DNA from: Haloarcula rara | GTDB taxonomy: Archaea; Halobacteriota; Halobacteria; Halobacteriales; Haloarculaceae | Assembly (NCBI RefSeq): GCF_029338235.1 | Contig: NZ_CP119785.1 | Span: 2,480,001-2,544,000, forward strand | DNA length: 64,000 bases | Direction: 5' to 3' | Part shown: positions 24,561 through 32,568 of the stretch, in pieces | How positions within the stretch are numbered: the first letter of the stretch is position 1 | Layout of the letters: the number at the start of each line of letters is the position of its first letter | Notes under the pieces: model-generated | What the model was told of the DNA's origin: nothing | The model's input: the letters and a program-made list of their open reading frames with translations, nothing else | The model's database searches: none | Made by a program: the position numbers and the translations under genes

Positions 24561-24915
24561 CACGGCGCTGCGGGATTTGAACCACGCGAACACCTCGCTG
24601 CGCTCGGTGCTCTCTAGTTCAAATCCCACAACCGACGCTCCTCAGCGCTCACTGTCGTTCGCGCAGAAGTCACGGGCGCCGAGGGATTTGAACCGAAGGA
24701 AGACTCGCTTCGCTCGTCTTCCAGGGTCCAAATCCGCAGTGCCGGTTCACGTCACCGACTCGCTACGCTCATCGGTTCGTTGCACGGGCGCTGAGGGATT
24801 TGAACCACGGTCGGAGCAAGCTCCTCCCTGATGCAAATCCCTCAGCCGACGCTCTTTGCTCGTCACGTCCGTTCCTCGCAAAATCACGGGCGCTGAGGGC
24901 GCTCGCTCGTCTGGC
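24561..24915. repeat. tRNA-Arg 3'-end-derived palindromic repeats (four units, about 101-112 bp apart)
   Basis: Units start CACGG at 24561, 24671, 24783 and 24884. The first three carry GGGATTTGAACC, the reverse complement of a tRNA T arm. Unit 3 matches 23 consecutive bases of the tRNA-Arg 3' end at 25835-25857. Each of the first three units then has a GC-rich hairpin (for example GAAGACTCG/CGTCTTC) and an inverted copy such as GTTCAAATCCC. They fill the divergent gap 24491-25009; the rest of that gap holds the promoter of the RHH/PIN pair. Confidence 0.7.
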
Positions 24916-24977
24916 GAACGAATCCCCTTTTTCGGCGTGTGGCCGCTGAATTCGAGGGTCCCAAAATACACCGAAAG

Positions 24978-24993
24978 ACACAGTAATCTGTGT
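24978..24993 (+). promoter_or_regulatory. Palindromic operator candidate before the RHH antitoxin gene
   Basis: ACACAG-TAAT-CTGTGT is a perfect 6-bp inverted repeat whose centre lies about 24 bp before ATG 25010. That is where the TATA box of a leaderless gene belongs. RHH antitoxins bind such palindromes to repress their own operon, so this is the probable operator overlapping the core promoter. Confidence 0.5.
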
Positions 24994-25009
24994 GCCCGTA
25001 GGTTCCTGT

Positions 25010-25240
25010 ATGCCTAGTATCACGGTCAACGTGGATGACGACCTCAAAGAACGAATGGAGGGCCACCCGGAAATCAACTGGAGCGAGGTCACGCGACAGG
25101 CCATAAAAGAAAAAATCGAGACGCTCGAAGTGATGGACGAGCTCACCCGTGAAAGCGAACTCACCGAGAGCGATGTGCAGGAAATCGCCGATAAAATAAA
25201 CGAGAGTGGGCGTAAGCGCGTTGACGAGGAGTCGGCGTAG
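25010..25240 (+). CDS. Ribbon-helix-helix antitoxin-like protein
   Basis: 76 residues from ATG 25010. The N-terminal strand-helix-helix MPSITVNVDDDLKERM, then NWSEVTRQAIKEKIETL, is a classic RHH/CopG DNA-binding unit. The C-terminal half is charged and helical, as expected for the toxin-binding part. It precedes a PIN toxin gene by 9 bp. The AT-richer codons (AAA, ATA) differ from neighbouring core genes, pointing to an acquired module. Confidence 0.85.
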   Translation: MPSITVNVDDDLKERMEGHPEINWSEVTRQAIKEKIETLEVMDELTRESELTESDVQEIADKINESGRKRVDEESA

Positions 25241-25249
25241 AGACGACGA

Positions 25250-25666
25250 ATGAAGCTGGTTATTGATGCTAATGTCGTCATTTCTGCACTCATCGCTGAT
25301 TCGAAAACGCGAGAACTCATCGTCACACTCGAACCCGACCTTCTGACACCCGCGTTCGTCCATGACGAAATCGAGAACTACGAGGAACTGATCGTGAAGA
25401 AGTCCGGGATGGAGCCGGACCGAGTGACTCAGTTCATCGACCTTCTGTTCCAGTATATCGAAGTCGTTCCTGCTGGTGACTTCCACCCGGCTATCGAGAG
25501 AGCAGACGCGGCAATCGGGGACACTGACCCAGACGATGTGCTCTATTTGGCGTGTGCGATTGCAAGCGATGCGGCTATCTGGAGTGACGATTCCGACTTC
25601 GACGAGCAGAATCTGGTCGAAACGTACTCGACGAGCGACGTCATTGACTCGTTCGACACACGCTGA
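25250..25666 (+). CDS. PIN-domain toxin-like nuclease
   Basis: 138 residues. PIN-domain acidic residues are visible: Asp6 in VIDANVVISAL, the Glu-rich FVHDEIENYEEL, DPDDVLYLACAIA (about 93-105) and WSDDSDF (about 111-117). It belongs to the longer PIN group paired with RHH antitoxins. A Mg-dependent ribonuclease toxin is inferred from the pairing. No other gene occupies 25667-25835, up to tRNA-Arg. Confidence 0.83.
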   Translation: MKLVIDANVVISALIADSKTRELIVTLEPDLLTPAFVHDEIENYEELIVKKSGMEPDRVTQFIDLLFQYIEVVPAGDFHPAIERADAAIGDTDPDDVLYLACAIASDAAIWSDDSDFDEQNLVETYSTSDVIDSFDTR

Positions 25667-25835
25667 ACGTCTATTGATTTACTCACCGGTCCGCAGTGTA
25701 GATGAAGGAGAAACACCGGACGACACCACCTCTATTCGGAACCGTTCGCTGAACGAACGAAGGGAACTGTGATTCTAAACCCGAATTCGGACTTAGAAGC
25801 CTTTTGAGTCGAAAATTCGGGCGTATAAGCTGATA

Positions 25836-25910
25836 CGGGCGCTGAGGGATTTGAACCCCCGACGGTTTGGTCCGAAGCCAAGCACTCTGTCCAGGCTGAG
25901 CTAAGCGCCC
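25836..25910 (-). tRNA. tRNA-Arg (anticodon TCG)
   Basis: Minus strand: acceptor stem GGGCGCT (25904-25910) pairs with AGCGCCC (25837-25843) and is followed by discriminator G. The D arm is GCTC...GAGT. The anticodon loop CTTCGGA gives anticodon TCG. The variable loop is five bases, and the T arm is GGGGG-TTCAAAT-CCCTC. The total is 75 nt without encoded CCA. The lowest anticodon-stem pair is a C-A mismatch. Pieces of its 3' end recur at 24561-24915. Confidence 0.93.
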
Positions 25911-26117
25911 TGTGTTCAGACATAGGCCGGTGTTTCGGTTTAAACCAACCGATTCGTATCGGCGATGTGGGACCGACACACTGTGTGACCAGATGTCACT
26001 GGATAAATCAGGGGACGTGACCCTGGTCACATGGTAAATTCCGCCCCGAGCGAGCCAAAAACTCTATATGTATGTCAGGGGCACATGGTGGTACTTTCCG
26101 CCCTATCGTCCCAGTCT

Positions 26118-26744
26118 ATGTACGAACTAGGTCCTCCGTTCAGCGACACACAGGTTCCACCGGGAACGAATATCCTGGTTTCGGGACCGCCACTGTCTGG
26201 CAAGCGCTGCCTAGCTATGGAGACACTCGCTGTCGGTGCCCGGCGCGACCAAGGGACGATTATCGTCTCGACGCGCGACAGCGCGGCCCGCGTCCACGAT
26301 ATGTTCGGGCCACTCGTCGACGGCGAGACCGACGTCGCTATCGTCGATGCCGTCTCCCAGCATATCGGCCGGTCTACCGACATCGACATGACGTCGTACG
26401 CATCCTCCCCGCGGGACATGAGCGAGATCGGTGTCAAGTTCTCCGAGTTCATCCAGTCGTTTTACACGGACCAACAGCGCGAGCACAACCGCGTCATGGT
26501 GGATTCACTGACGGCGCTGCTGCTGTACTCGAACCTCCAGACGGTGTTTCGGTTCCTCCACGTGTTCACCTCCCGCGTCGAGAACGTCGACGGGCTGGGG
26601 CTGTACCCCATCGAGTCGACTGCCCACGACGCCGAGACCCTCTCCACGCTCGACCAGCTGTTCGACGGGACTATCGAACTCGACGCCGACGGGACGGCGA
26701 CGCTAAATCTACCCGACACCGACATCCGGACCGTGAGGCTCTAG
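26118..26744 (+). CDS. RecA/KaiC-superfamily protein with altered Walker A (DUF7504-like)
   Basis: 208 residues from ATG 26118 (MYELGPPFSDTQVPPGTN); starts at 26085 or 26031 are possible. The fold follows haloarchaeal RAD55/KaiC-like proteins: P-loop SGPPLSGKRCLAMETLA (about 22-38), IIVSTRDSA, and a Walker-B-like RVMVDSLTALL (about 142-152). The P-loop ends in Lys-Arg rather than Lys-Thr/Ser, which should weaken Mg-nucleotide binding. Probably a signalling or regulatory partner; function unknown. Convergent with the coiled-coil gene, overlapping by 4 bp. Confidence 0.75.
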   Translation: MYELGPPFSDTQVPPGTNILVSGPPLSGKRCLAMETLAVGARRDQGTIIVSTRDSAARVHDMFGPLVDGETDVAIVDAVSQHIGRSTDIDMTSYASSPRDMSEIGVKFSEFIQSFYTDQQREHNRVMVDSLTALLLYSNLQTVFRFLHVFTSRVENVDGLGLYPIESTAHDAETLSTLDQLFDGTIELDADGTATLNLPDTDIRTVRL

Positions 26745-27052
26745 TCGGTCGTCTCGGGCGCGGACTGGCTCTCGGCTGTCGTGACTGCGGAGTCGTCGGT
26801 CACCTCGGCGTCCTCGATGACTGCCTCGGTGAGAATCGCGTCCGTATCGAGGCCCTGCTCCTCCGCGATGGCTTCGAGCAGCGCCCGCTGTTCGGTCTGC
26901 TCCCGGTCGATATCCTCGACGCGGTCGCTGGTCTCCTCGACAGTGCTCCGGAGCTCCTGGAGCTGTTCCCGTTGCTCGTTCAGCTTCGTGTAGAGGTCGT
27001 CGGCCATGTCGGCGACTTTCTGGAGCTTCTTCGTGGTGGAACCAAGGCCCAT
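26741..27052 (-). CDS. Coiled-coil haloarchaeal protein (DUF5798-like)
   Basis: 103 residues from ATG 27052 (MGLGSTTKKLQKVADMAD). The first 20 residues form a conserved-looking start, followed by a long coiled coil (about 20-65, heptads of Leu with Glu/Gln) and an acidic unstructured tail. Similar short proteins, DUF5798 as recalled, occur across haloarchaea with no known function. The ATG 24 bases upstream would add eight residues and is less likely. Confidence 0.75.
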   Translation of the reverse strand: MGLGSTTKKLQKVADMADDLYTKLNEQREQLQELRSTVEETSDRVEDIDREQTEQRALLEAIAEEQGLDTDAILTEAVIEDAEVTDDSAVTTAESQSAPETTD

Positions 27053-27177
27053 ACCCGGGGTATGTCCAGGGGCCATTTGCCGGTTTCGCTCGATGACCGG
27101 GCGAGGCGGACGTTCAGCTGTCCCCGGACCGCCAGCGTAACGTCGCTGTTAAGACGCCCGCGGCCCCAGCGCGGGGT

Positions 27178-27591
27178 ATGAACGGGCTCCGGACCGGCCC
27201 GACGGTCGGTATCGTCGGGTGTGTCGCCTACCTGCTGGTTCTGGTCGCGCCGTATCTCATCGTCGAGACGACGAGCGCCGTCGGCGCCTACTACGGCGCG
27301 GGCGCGCTCTCGCCGGCGGTCGCAGCCGTCTTCGCACTGCTTGCGATTATCGTCCTCGCCGCCGGCCGCGAGGGTCGGACCGACCCGAGTCTCGCCGCCG
27401 GCGCGGGGCTCGTGCTGGGCGTCTGTATCCTCGGCGTGTCCCTCCTTTGGGCGACGACGGTACCGACGAGCCTGGTGTTGGGCCTGACCGAGTCGACGCT
27501 CATCGAACAGCACCGCTGGGCCGTGGTGGCCGCTGCCGTCCCGATACCACTGGGCGCCGTCTGGTTCGCCGTCGGGCTGGACCTCTTCTGA
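27178..27591 (+). CDS. Small four-helix membrane protein
   Basis: 137 residues with four hydrophobic segments (about 10-30, 38-62, 70-95, 112-134) and very short loops. No motif that I recognise. It is located immediately upstream of the SRP RNA gene on the same strand, 94 bp away, which seems positional only. A haloarchaeal membrane protein of unknown function. Confidence 0.65.
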   Translation: MNGLRTGPTVGIVGCVAYLLVLVAPYLIVETTSAVGAYYGAGALSPAVAAVFALLAIIVLAAGREGRTDPSLAAGAGLVLGVCILGVSLLWATTVPTSLVLGLTESTLIEQHRWAVVAAAVPIPLGAVWFAVGLDLF

Positions 27592-27684
27592 GGTTTGGGG
27601 CCGTCCCGCCGACAGCCAGGCCCCCGTCGGCGTGCGGTTTCGAAGTTTCGAAAGGCCCTTATGCGGTGGTGGCGGAATTCAGGA

Positions 27685-28001
27685 TGGACTAGGTCGGGGG
27701 GTTTGGCCCCCCTCACTACCCGCACTATGGTCATCAGCGGGGACCGAACCCGGGGGCGTCCGGTCAGACGGACGCGGACCCCGTGAGCCAACGTGGAAGC
27801 CTCGTCCCGCGGGGACGGCGGTCCACGTGGTCGCATCTGCAGGGATGCGCTCACGTGGTTAAACGATGGCAGCCCGCCAGGCACGGAAGTGAGCAGCGGA
27901 CCATCGAACACCCGTCGCTCGTGGGGTCGCGGGGTGGAGGAGGCAAACGGGATTACCCGCGTCCGAACGCCGGGCAATCCCGCTGTCCGTTCCATTCATC
28001 C
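27685..28001 (+). ncRNA. 7S signal recognition particle RNA
   Basis: The SRP54-binding helix 8 is clear: CGATGG...CCATCG closing arms around GCCAGGCACGGAAGTGAGCA (about 27865-27910), with the invariant GGAAG/GAGCAGC loops. The 5' domain has GGGGGG-TTTGG-CCCCCC (helix 3) and CCCGC...GCGGG (helix 4), and helix 6 carries a GTCCCGCGGGGAC tip. Helix 1 can form from GGATGGA (27683) with TTCATCC (27995-28001), so the ends are good to within several bases. TATA-like CCTTATG at about 27657 fits a start near 27685. It functions in membrane targeting with SRP54 and SRP19. Confidence 0.93.
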
Positions 28002-28010
28002 AGCACCCAC

Positions 28011-28142
28011 TTTTTACGTCGAGGGGTATCCTCGCGCCGCTACGCGGCGCTGCGGGTACCCCTCTCGCAAAAACTTGGGGAAAAACTGCCGGACGCTCAT
28101 TTCATTCGCGTCCGGTGAAACCGCTCGCTAACGGCGAGCGGT
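28011..28142 (+). terminator. T-run plus three strong hairpins after the SRP RNA
   Basis: TTTTT at 28011-28015 directly follows the SRP RNA and is the likely terminator. Three hairpins follow: GAGGGGTA/TACCCCTC (28021-28064) with an inner GCGCCGC/GCGGCGC, then CCGGACGC/GCGTCCGG (28089-28115), then CCGCTCGC/GCGAGCGG (28121-28141). No gene lies in them. Confidence 0.55.
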
Positions 28143-28250
28143 ATGCTCCCGCTGTGTTCCTGCCCTTCCCCGAGTCGCGACACGGCGGTCGCTCCCGGCC
28201 GGACGCTGTATACTGCCCAATTCTCACCGCTTAGAGCCTCAAATAGGGAC

Positions 28251-28406
28251 TTATTGGTCATCTGTCTTCGGTGTGAACCGGCGGCCACAGTCCCCACACC
28301 GGTAGACTGGGCGCCAGCCGCCCCCGGTCTCGTACCGCTTCATATAGGCGTCGACTGCACCACAGTCCGGGCAGACTTCTGGTGGGTTCGACCTTCGATT
28401 TCCCAT
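28251..28406 (-). CDS. Small zinc-ribbon protein
   Basis: 51 residues, below the usual ORF size limit: starts MGNRRSNPPEVCPDCGAVD and ends RRFTPKTDDQ. It has one zinc ribbon (CPDCG...CGDCG) with a basic stretch between. The spacing resembles the ribbons at the head of IS1/InsA-like transposases and of some transcription factors, but no transposase follows. Upstream (28407-28723) I see only hairpins (GCGTGCC/GGCACGC, GTCGAGCG/CGCTCGAC), no other gene. It could be a stand-alone zinc-finger protein. Confidence 0.6.
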   Translation of the reverse strand: MGNRRSNPPEVCPDCGAVDAYMKRYETGGGWRPVYRCGDCGRRFTPKTDDQ

Positions 28407-28723
28407 AGCGGTCCTTGTGGAGTTGCCACTGTAAGCGTGTGCAGTGTGCGTTCCGATAGGGGTGGCAGGGCCGCGAGTGCGCTCCGTCGCGCGAGCCGGG
28501 GAAGGGTAGGCTGGGCTCTAGCTGACAGAGAAATTTTCAAGTGCAGGTAGTATCCGGCGGCTGTGGCGCCGGTTCGACCGCGGCGAGGCGACCACCGCGT
28601 GCCTTCGGCACGCGACGGGAGCCGAAGCCGCGATTTTCCCCAAGTATTTGCCGCGGAGTCTTGTCGAGCGCAGTACGCTCGACCGCCGGAGCGTGCAAAA
28701 AGTGGGTAGCCGAAAAGTGGTCG

Positions 28724-29605
28724 TTAGTCGTTTACGGGCTCCGCGACGCTCTCGAAGTCGCCGACTTCCAGCCCGCCGCTGATAGTGCGGTTCGGGTAGG
28801 GGATGTCGATGCCCTCTTCGTCGAACCGCTCTTTGACCGCTTTGACGTACTCGGCGCGGGTCTTCACGAAGTCCGAGCGGCTGGGGTTGTCAATCCAGAT
28901 GCGGGACTGCAGGCCGACCGAGGAGTCGCCCAGTTCCGTCAGGCGGACCGACGGGGCGGGGTCTTCGAGGATGCCCTCGTGAGCCTCGGCCTCTTCGAGG
29001 ATGATGTCGGTCGCCCTGTCGATGTCGTCGTCGTAGCCGATACCGAAGAGGAACTTCAGCCGGAGCTGGTCCTTGGCGACGGGGTTCTTGATGACGTCGT
29101 CGGTCAGGTTCGAGTTCGGAACGGTCAGCAGTTCGTTGTCGAATGTGCGCACGCGGGTGACCCGGAGGCTGATGTCCTCGACGACGCCCGCGTTGTCGTC
29201 CCACTCGATCCAGTCGCCGATGCGGAACGGCTTGTCGGTGAAGATGAAGACGCCGGCGGCGAAGTTCTTCAGCACGTCCTGCAGGGCAAAGCCGATAGCC
29301 AGCGTCGCCGCGGCGCCGACGGTGGCGAGCGATTGCAGGAAGTCGTCGAAGCCCGCCATTCCGAAGGCGACAGTGACAGCGACAAACAGCAGCAGTATGC
29401 TAAAGACTTTCTTGATAGGTTTGCGCGCGTGCTGGTCGAGGTCCCGCGAGGAGAGCGACCGGTCGACGATGGGGGTCAGGACGAGCCGGCCGAAAAAGTA
29501 GACGGCGACGAACGCCCCGACGAAGACGATGGTGCTCGCGATGGTGTCCGCCACGCCGGCAGGGAGGAAATCGTCGAGTACCGCCGAGATCGCCGGGACC
29601 TGCAT
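28724..29605 (-). CDS. mscS: MscS-family mechanosensitive ion channel
   Basis: 293 residues. Membrane segments lie at about 20-45 and 68-88, and the pore-lining TM3 (FLQSLATVGAAATLAIGFALQ) at about 90-115 is followed by DVLKNFAAGVFIFTDKPFRIGDWIEW, the MscS beta-domain signature. VPNSNLTDDVIKNP marks the end of the beta domain, and the C-terminal alpha/beta domain is complete. The channel releases solutes on hypo-osmotic shock, a relevant task for a halophile. Its ATG overlaps the stop of the YhbY gene by one base. Confidence 0.93.
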   Translation of the reverse strand: MQVPAISAVLDDFLPAGVADTIASTIVFVGAFVAVYFFGRLVLTPIVDRSLSSRDLDQHARKPIKKVFSILLLFVAVTVAFGMAGFDDFLQSLATVGAAATLAIGFALQDVLKNFAAGVFIFTDKPFRIGDWIEWDDNAGVVEDISLRVTRVRTFDNELLTVPNSNLTDDVIKNPVAKDQLRLKFLFGIGYDDDIDRATDIILEEAEAHEGILEDPAPSVRLTELGDSSVGLQSRIWIDNPSRSDFVKTRAEYVKAVKERFDEEGIDIPYPNRTISGGLEVGDFESVAEPVND

Positions 29606-29853
29606 TATCGCTCGAACACAGCGGTATGTCCGCGGACCTGGACGACGTCAGCGCCCACGTGGTCGGCGAGGTCGTCGGCGAGTTCCTCGGTCGTGGTCCC
29701 GCCGCGAGCGGCGCGGAGGAACTTCACCTTCACGAACTGGCTGTCCTCGAGCTGGTTGCCGAGTTCGTCGGCGACTGACTCGACGCCGTGCTTGCCGACT
29801 CGGAGTGTCGCATCGAGGTCGTGTATCCGCTGGTCTCTGGATTTCGATGGCAT
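29605..29853 (-). CDS. YhbY/CRM-domain RNA-binding protein
   Basis: 82 residues, a single CRM domain. It shows the RVGKHG loop (GxxG-like, about 18-23) and a C-terminal strand VQVRGHTAVFER. Bacterial YhbY associates with pre-50S ribosomal particles, and the archaeal copies are presumed RNA-binding. It lies between Rnp4 and MscS on one strand, with a one-base overlap to MscS and 45 bp to Rnp4, so co-transcription is likely. Confidence 0.9.
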   Translation of the reverse strand: MPSKSRDQRIHDLDATLRVGKHGVESVADELGNQLEDSQFVKVKFLRAARGGTTTEELADDLADHVGADVVQVRGHTAVFER

Positions 29854-29898
29854 AGTCGGACACTGACTATGGAGTTATTTAAATCCCGCACCAACAGG

Positions 29899-30186
29899 TC
29901 ACGCGTAGGGATAGCGTGCCTGTTCGCCACAGTCACAGGTCACGACGACGTGGCCCGACTGGGTGCGCACTCGGGCGTTGTTTCCGGTGACGAGGAACGT
30001 ATCGCAGGAGCGACAGATAGAGTGTGAAAAGTCCCGCGGGAGGCGCAATCGATGCCGCTCGGCGATACGGCGTGCCCGCCGGACGTACTCGCGGGCCCGT
30101 TCGTCACGCCCCTCGCGGACGGCGTCGCGGGCCATCGACTGCAGGCGTTCGATGCGCTCGCGGGCGATGGTCTCCTCGTCTGTCAT
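29899..30186 (-). CDS. rnp4: Ribonuclease P protein component 4 (Rpp21/Rpr2)
   Basis: 95 residues. A basic N-terminal helix pair (ARERIERLQSMARDAVRE, then YVRRARRIAERHRLRLPRDF) is followed by a zinc ribbon with CRSC and CDCG pairs. This is the archaeal Rpp21 homologue, which binds the RNase P RNA specificity domain with Rpp29 in tRNA 5' processing. It is the first gene of a minus-strand set with YhbY and MscS. Confidence 0.93.
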   Translation of the reverse strand: MTDEETIARERIERLQSMARDAVREGRDERAREYVRRARRIAERHRLRLPRDFSHSICRSCDTFLVTGNNARVRTQSGHVVVTCDCGEQARYPYA

Positions 30187-30274
30187 CGGTCGGGAGTCCG
30201 GTCGCGGGGCCCAAACCCCTTCCGGACGGCGACGAGGCGGTAGCGTTTTGCTCGCGGCCGCTTTCCGACCGGTC

Positions 30275-31324
30275 GTGCGCGTCCTGAACTATCTGGAACT
30301 CGAAGACCGGCTCGACCGGTCGGGTATCGCCACCTCTGTCGACCACCAGCGCCAGGCGCTCGCCGACGCCGGTGTCGACGTTGTGACGTCCCCGTGGACG
30401 GACGGCCATCCGGGGTGGGCCGTCGGTGGGAAGCTGGCCTTCGACGACCCGGTCTTCGAGACGTACGACATCGCTCACTGCAACATGATCGGCCCGGGGT
30501 CGGTCGCGGTGGCCCGCCACGCGAAGCGCAACGACATCCCGCTCGTACTACATGCGCACGTCACTCGCGAGGACTTCCGGGGGAGCTTCCGCGGCTCGAA
30601 CCTGGTCGCGCCGGCACTGGGCGAGTATCTGCAGTGGTTCTACTCACAGGCCGACCAGGTGCTGTGTCCCTCCGAGTACACGAAAGGCGTCCTCGAATCG
30701 TATCCCGTCGACGCCCCCATCGAACCAGTGACGAACGGTATCGACACCGAGCCACTCGACGGGTTCGATGCCTTCCGCGAGGAGTACCGCGACCGCTACG
30801 ACCTGGAGGGGATGGTCGTCTTCGCCGTCGGGAGCGTCTTCGAGCGCAAGGGGCTGACGACGTTCTGCGAGCTGGCCCAGGGGACCGACTACGATTTCGC
30901 CTGGTTTGGCACCTACGACGACGGCCCACACGGCTCCGACGCGGTCAGGAAGTGGACCAGTGACCCGCCGGAGAACGTCACGTTCACCGGCTGGGTCGAG
31001 GACATCCGCGGGGCCTACGGTGCGGGCGACGTCTTCCTCTTTCCTTCGAAGGTCGAAAACCAGGGTATCGTCGTCCTGGAAGCGATGGCCTGTGGGAAGG
31101 CTGTCGTACTTTCGGATATCCCCGTCTTCCGGGAGTACTACGAGAACGGGCACGACTGTCTCATCTGCAGCGACCAGCGGGAGTTCCGCGAGGCGCTCGC
31201 ACAGCTCGAAGCGAACCCCGACCTGCGCGAGCGCCTGGGCGAGAACGCGAAGGCGACGGCACGCGAGCACGGTCTCGACCGCGTCGGTGACCGGCTAGTC
31301 GAGGTGTACGAGGGCCTATTCTGA
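30275..31324 (+). CDS. GT4-family glycosyltransferase
   Basis: 349 residues from GTG 30275 (VRVLNYLELEDRLDRSG); the frame is open far upstream but that part overlaps Rnp4. Two Rossmann domains are present. The donor-binding C-terminal half carries FAVGSVFERKGL (about 185-197) and the GT4 E-x7-E motif around VENQGIVVLEAMACGKAV (about 262-279). It makes a nucleotide-sugar-dependent glycosyl transfer, retaining type. The acceptor is unknown; a role in glycolipid or S-layer glycan synthesis is possible. A second GT4 gene follows 81 bp downstream. Confidence 0.85.
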   Translation: MRVLNYLELEDRLDRSGIATSVDHQRQALADAGVDVVTSPWTDGHPGWAVGGKLAFDDPVFETYDIAHCNMIGPGSVAVARHAKRNDIPLVLHAHVTREDFRGSFRGSNLVAPALGEYLQWFYSQADQVLCPSEYTKGVLESYPVDAPIEPVTNGIDTEPLDGFDAFREEYRDRYDLEGMVVFAVGSVFERKGLTTFCELAQGTDYDFAWFGTYDDGPHGSDAVRKWTSDPPENVTFTGWVEDIRGAYGAGDVFLFPSKVENQGIVVLEAMACGKAVVLSDIPVFREYYENGHDCLICSDQREFREALAQLEANPDLRERLGENAKATAREHGLDRVGDRLVEVYEGLF

Positions 31325-31405
31325 ACCCAGGGCCGCGATTTCGGTCCGGTAGGGCCTAGCGGTCAATGGCAAGGGTTTAGCCGTTGGTCTGTCTACGCCG
31401 TCGCC

Positions 31406-32512
31406 ATGGCACTGCCGCAGGTCGCTGCGTTCACCGACACCTACCTCCCGACGGTCAACGGCGTGACCTACACGGTCCAGACCTGGCGCGACCACTGGCA
31501 GGCCCGCGGCGGCCGCATGGACGTGGTCTACCCGCAGAGCGACCACGTTCCCGTGGCTGGCGAGTATCCCGTCCGGAGCCTCCCGTTCCCGTTCTACGAG
31601 GGGTACCGGCTCGGGATGCCACAGATTCCGAGCAAGGTCCGCAACGCCGACGTGGTCCACGCACACACCGCCTTCAGCCTGGGGATGGCCGGCAAGCGTC
31701 TGGCCGGGAAGATAGACGCACCGCTGGTCGCCTCGTACCACACCCCGACCGGCGAGTACGCCGAGTACGTCTCGAAGACGCACCTCGTCGAGTCGGCCGT
31801 CCAGTCCAGCGCCGAGCAGTACGAGCGGTGGTATCTCGACGGCGCCGACCGCATCATCACGCCGACCGAGCGCACCGCAGAGTACGTTCGCCGGACGCTG
31901 GGTGCCGACACGGCTGTCGAAGTCGTCTCCAACGGTGTCGACACGGACTTTTTCGCCCCGCCCGAGACCAACGACTTCCGCGAGCGATATGACCTGCCCG
32001 ACGGGCCGCTGGTGGGTTACACTGGTCGACACGGCCACGAAAAGTGTCTGGGTGACATCCTCACGGCCTGTGCCGGGCTGGACGTGACCGTCGTCTTCGG
32101 CGGCGACGGCCCCGCGCGCGAGGAACTCGAATCGGCGGCCGCGACCAGCGACCTCGACGTCCGCTTTCTGGGCTTTCTGGACCGCGAGGAACTTCCGGAT
32201 TTCTACGCGGCACTCGACGTCTTTGCCTTCCCGAGCCCGGTCGAGACCCAGGGACTTGTCGCCCTGGAGGCCAACTGCTGTGGGACGCCCGTCGCCGGCG
32301 TCGACGCGGGCGCCCTCAGCGACACTATCGACGACGGCGAGACCGGCTACAGCTACGAGGAGGGCGACATGGACGGGTTCCAGCGGGCCATCGAGCGGGT
32401 GCTCGACGAGATGGCGACGCTTCGGGACCGCTGTCTGGCCCGGCGCGAGGCTGTCAGTGTCGGCCACGCCGTCGACCGGCTGGTCGAGGTGTACGACGCG
32501 GTCCTGCAGTAG
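31406..32512 (+). CDS. GT4-family glycosyltransferase (lipid-type)
   Basis: 368 residues starting MALPQVAAFTDTYLPTVNGV. The N-terminal FTDTYLPTVNGVTYTV loop, the VVHAHTAFSLG and YHTPTGEYAEYV segments and the C-terminal FPSPVETQGLVALEANCCGTPV (E-x7-E) resemble SQD2 and mannosyl/glucosyl-diacylglycerol type GT4 enzymes. Hence a glycolipid headgroup transferase is a fair inference; nucleotide sugar and acceptor are not determined. It lies downstream of another GT4 gene in the same direction. Confidence 0.87.
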   Translation: MALPQVAAFTDTYLPTVNGVTYTVQTWRDHWQARGGRMDVVYPQSDHVPVAGEYPVRSLPFPFYEGYRLGMPQIPSKVRNADVVHAHTAFSLGMAGKRLAGKIDAPLVASYHTPTGEYAEYVSKTHLVESAVQSSAEQYERWYLDGADRIITPTERTAEYVRRTLGADTAVEVVSNGVDTDFFAPPETNDFRERYDLPDGPLVGYTGRHGHEKCLGDILTACAGLDVTVVFGGDGPAREELESAAATSDLDVRFLGFLDREELPDFYAALDVFAFPSPVETQGLVALEANCCGTPVAGVDAGALSDTIDDGETGYSYEEGDMDGFQRAIERVLDEMATLRDRCLARREAVSVGHAVDRLVEVYDAVLQ

Positions 32513-32568
32513 GTGCGGACGCCGATGCCGGTCACTGTTCGGTGGCGGTCGGCCACGAAAAACGGCGG

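Noticed and set aside
28251..28406. Insertion sequence suggested by the transposase-like zinc ribbon
   Set aside because: No DDE or other transposase core and no terminal inverted repeats with target duplication were seen around it.
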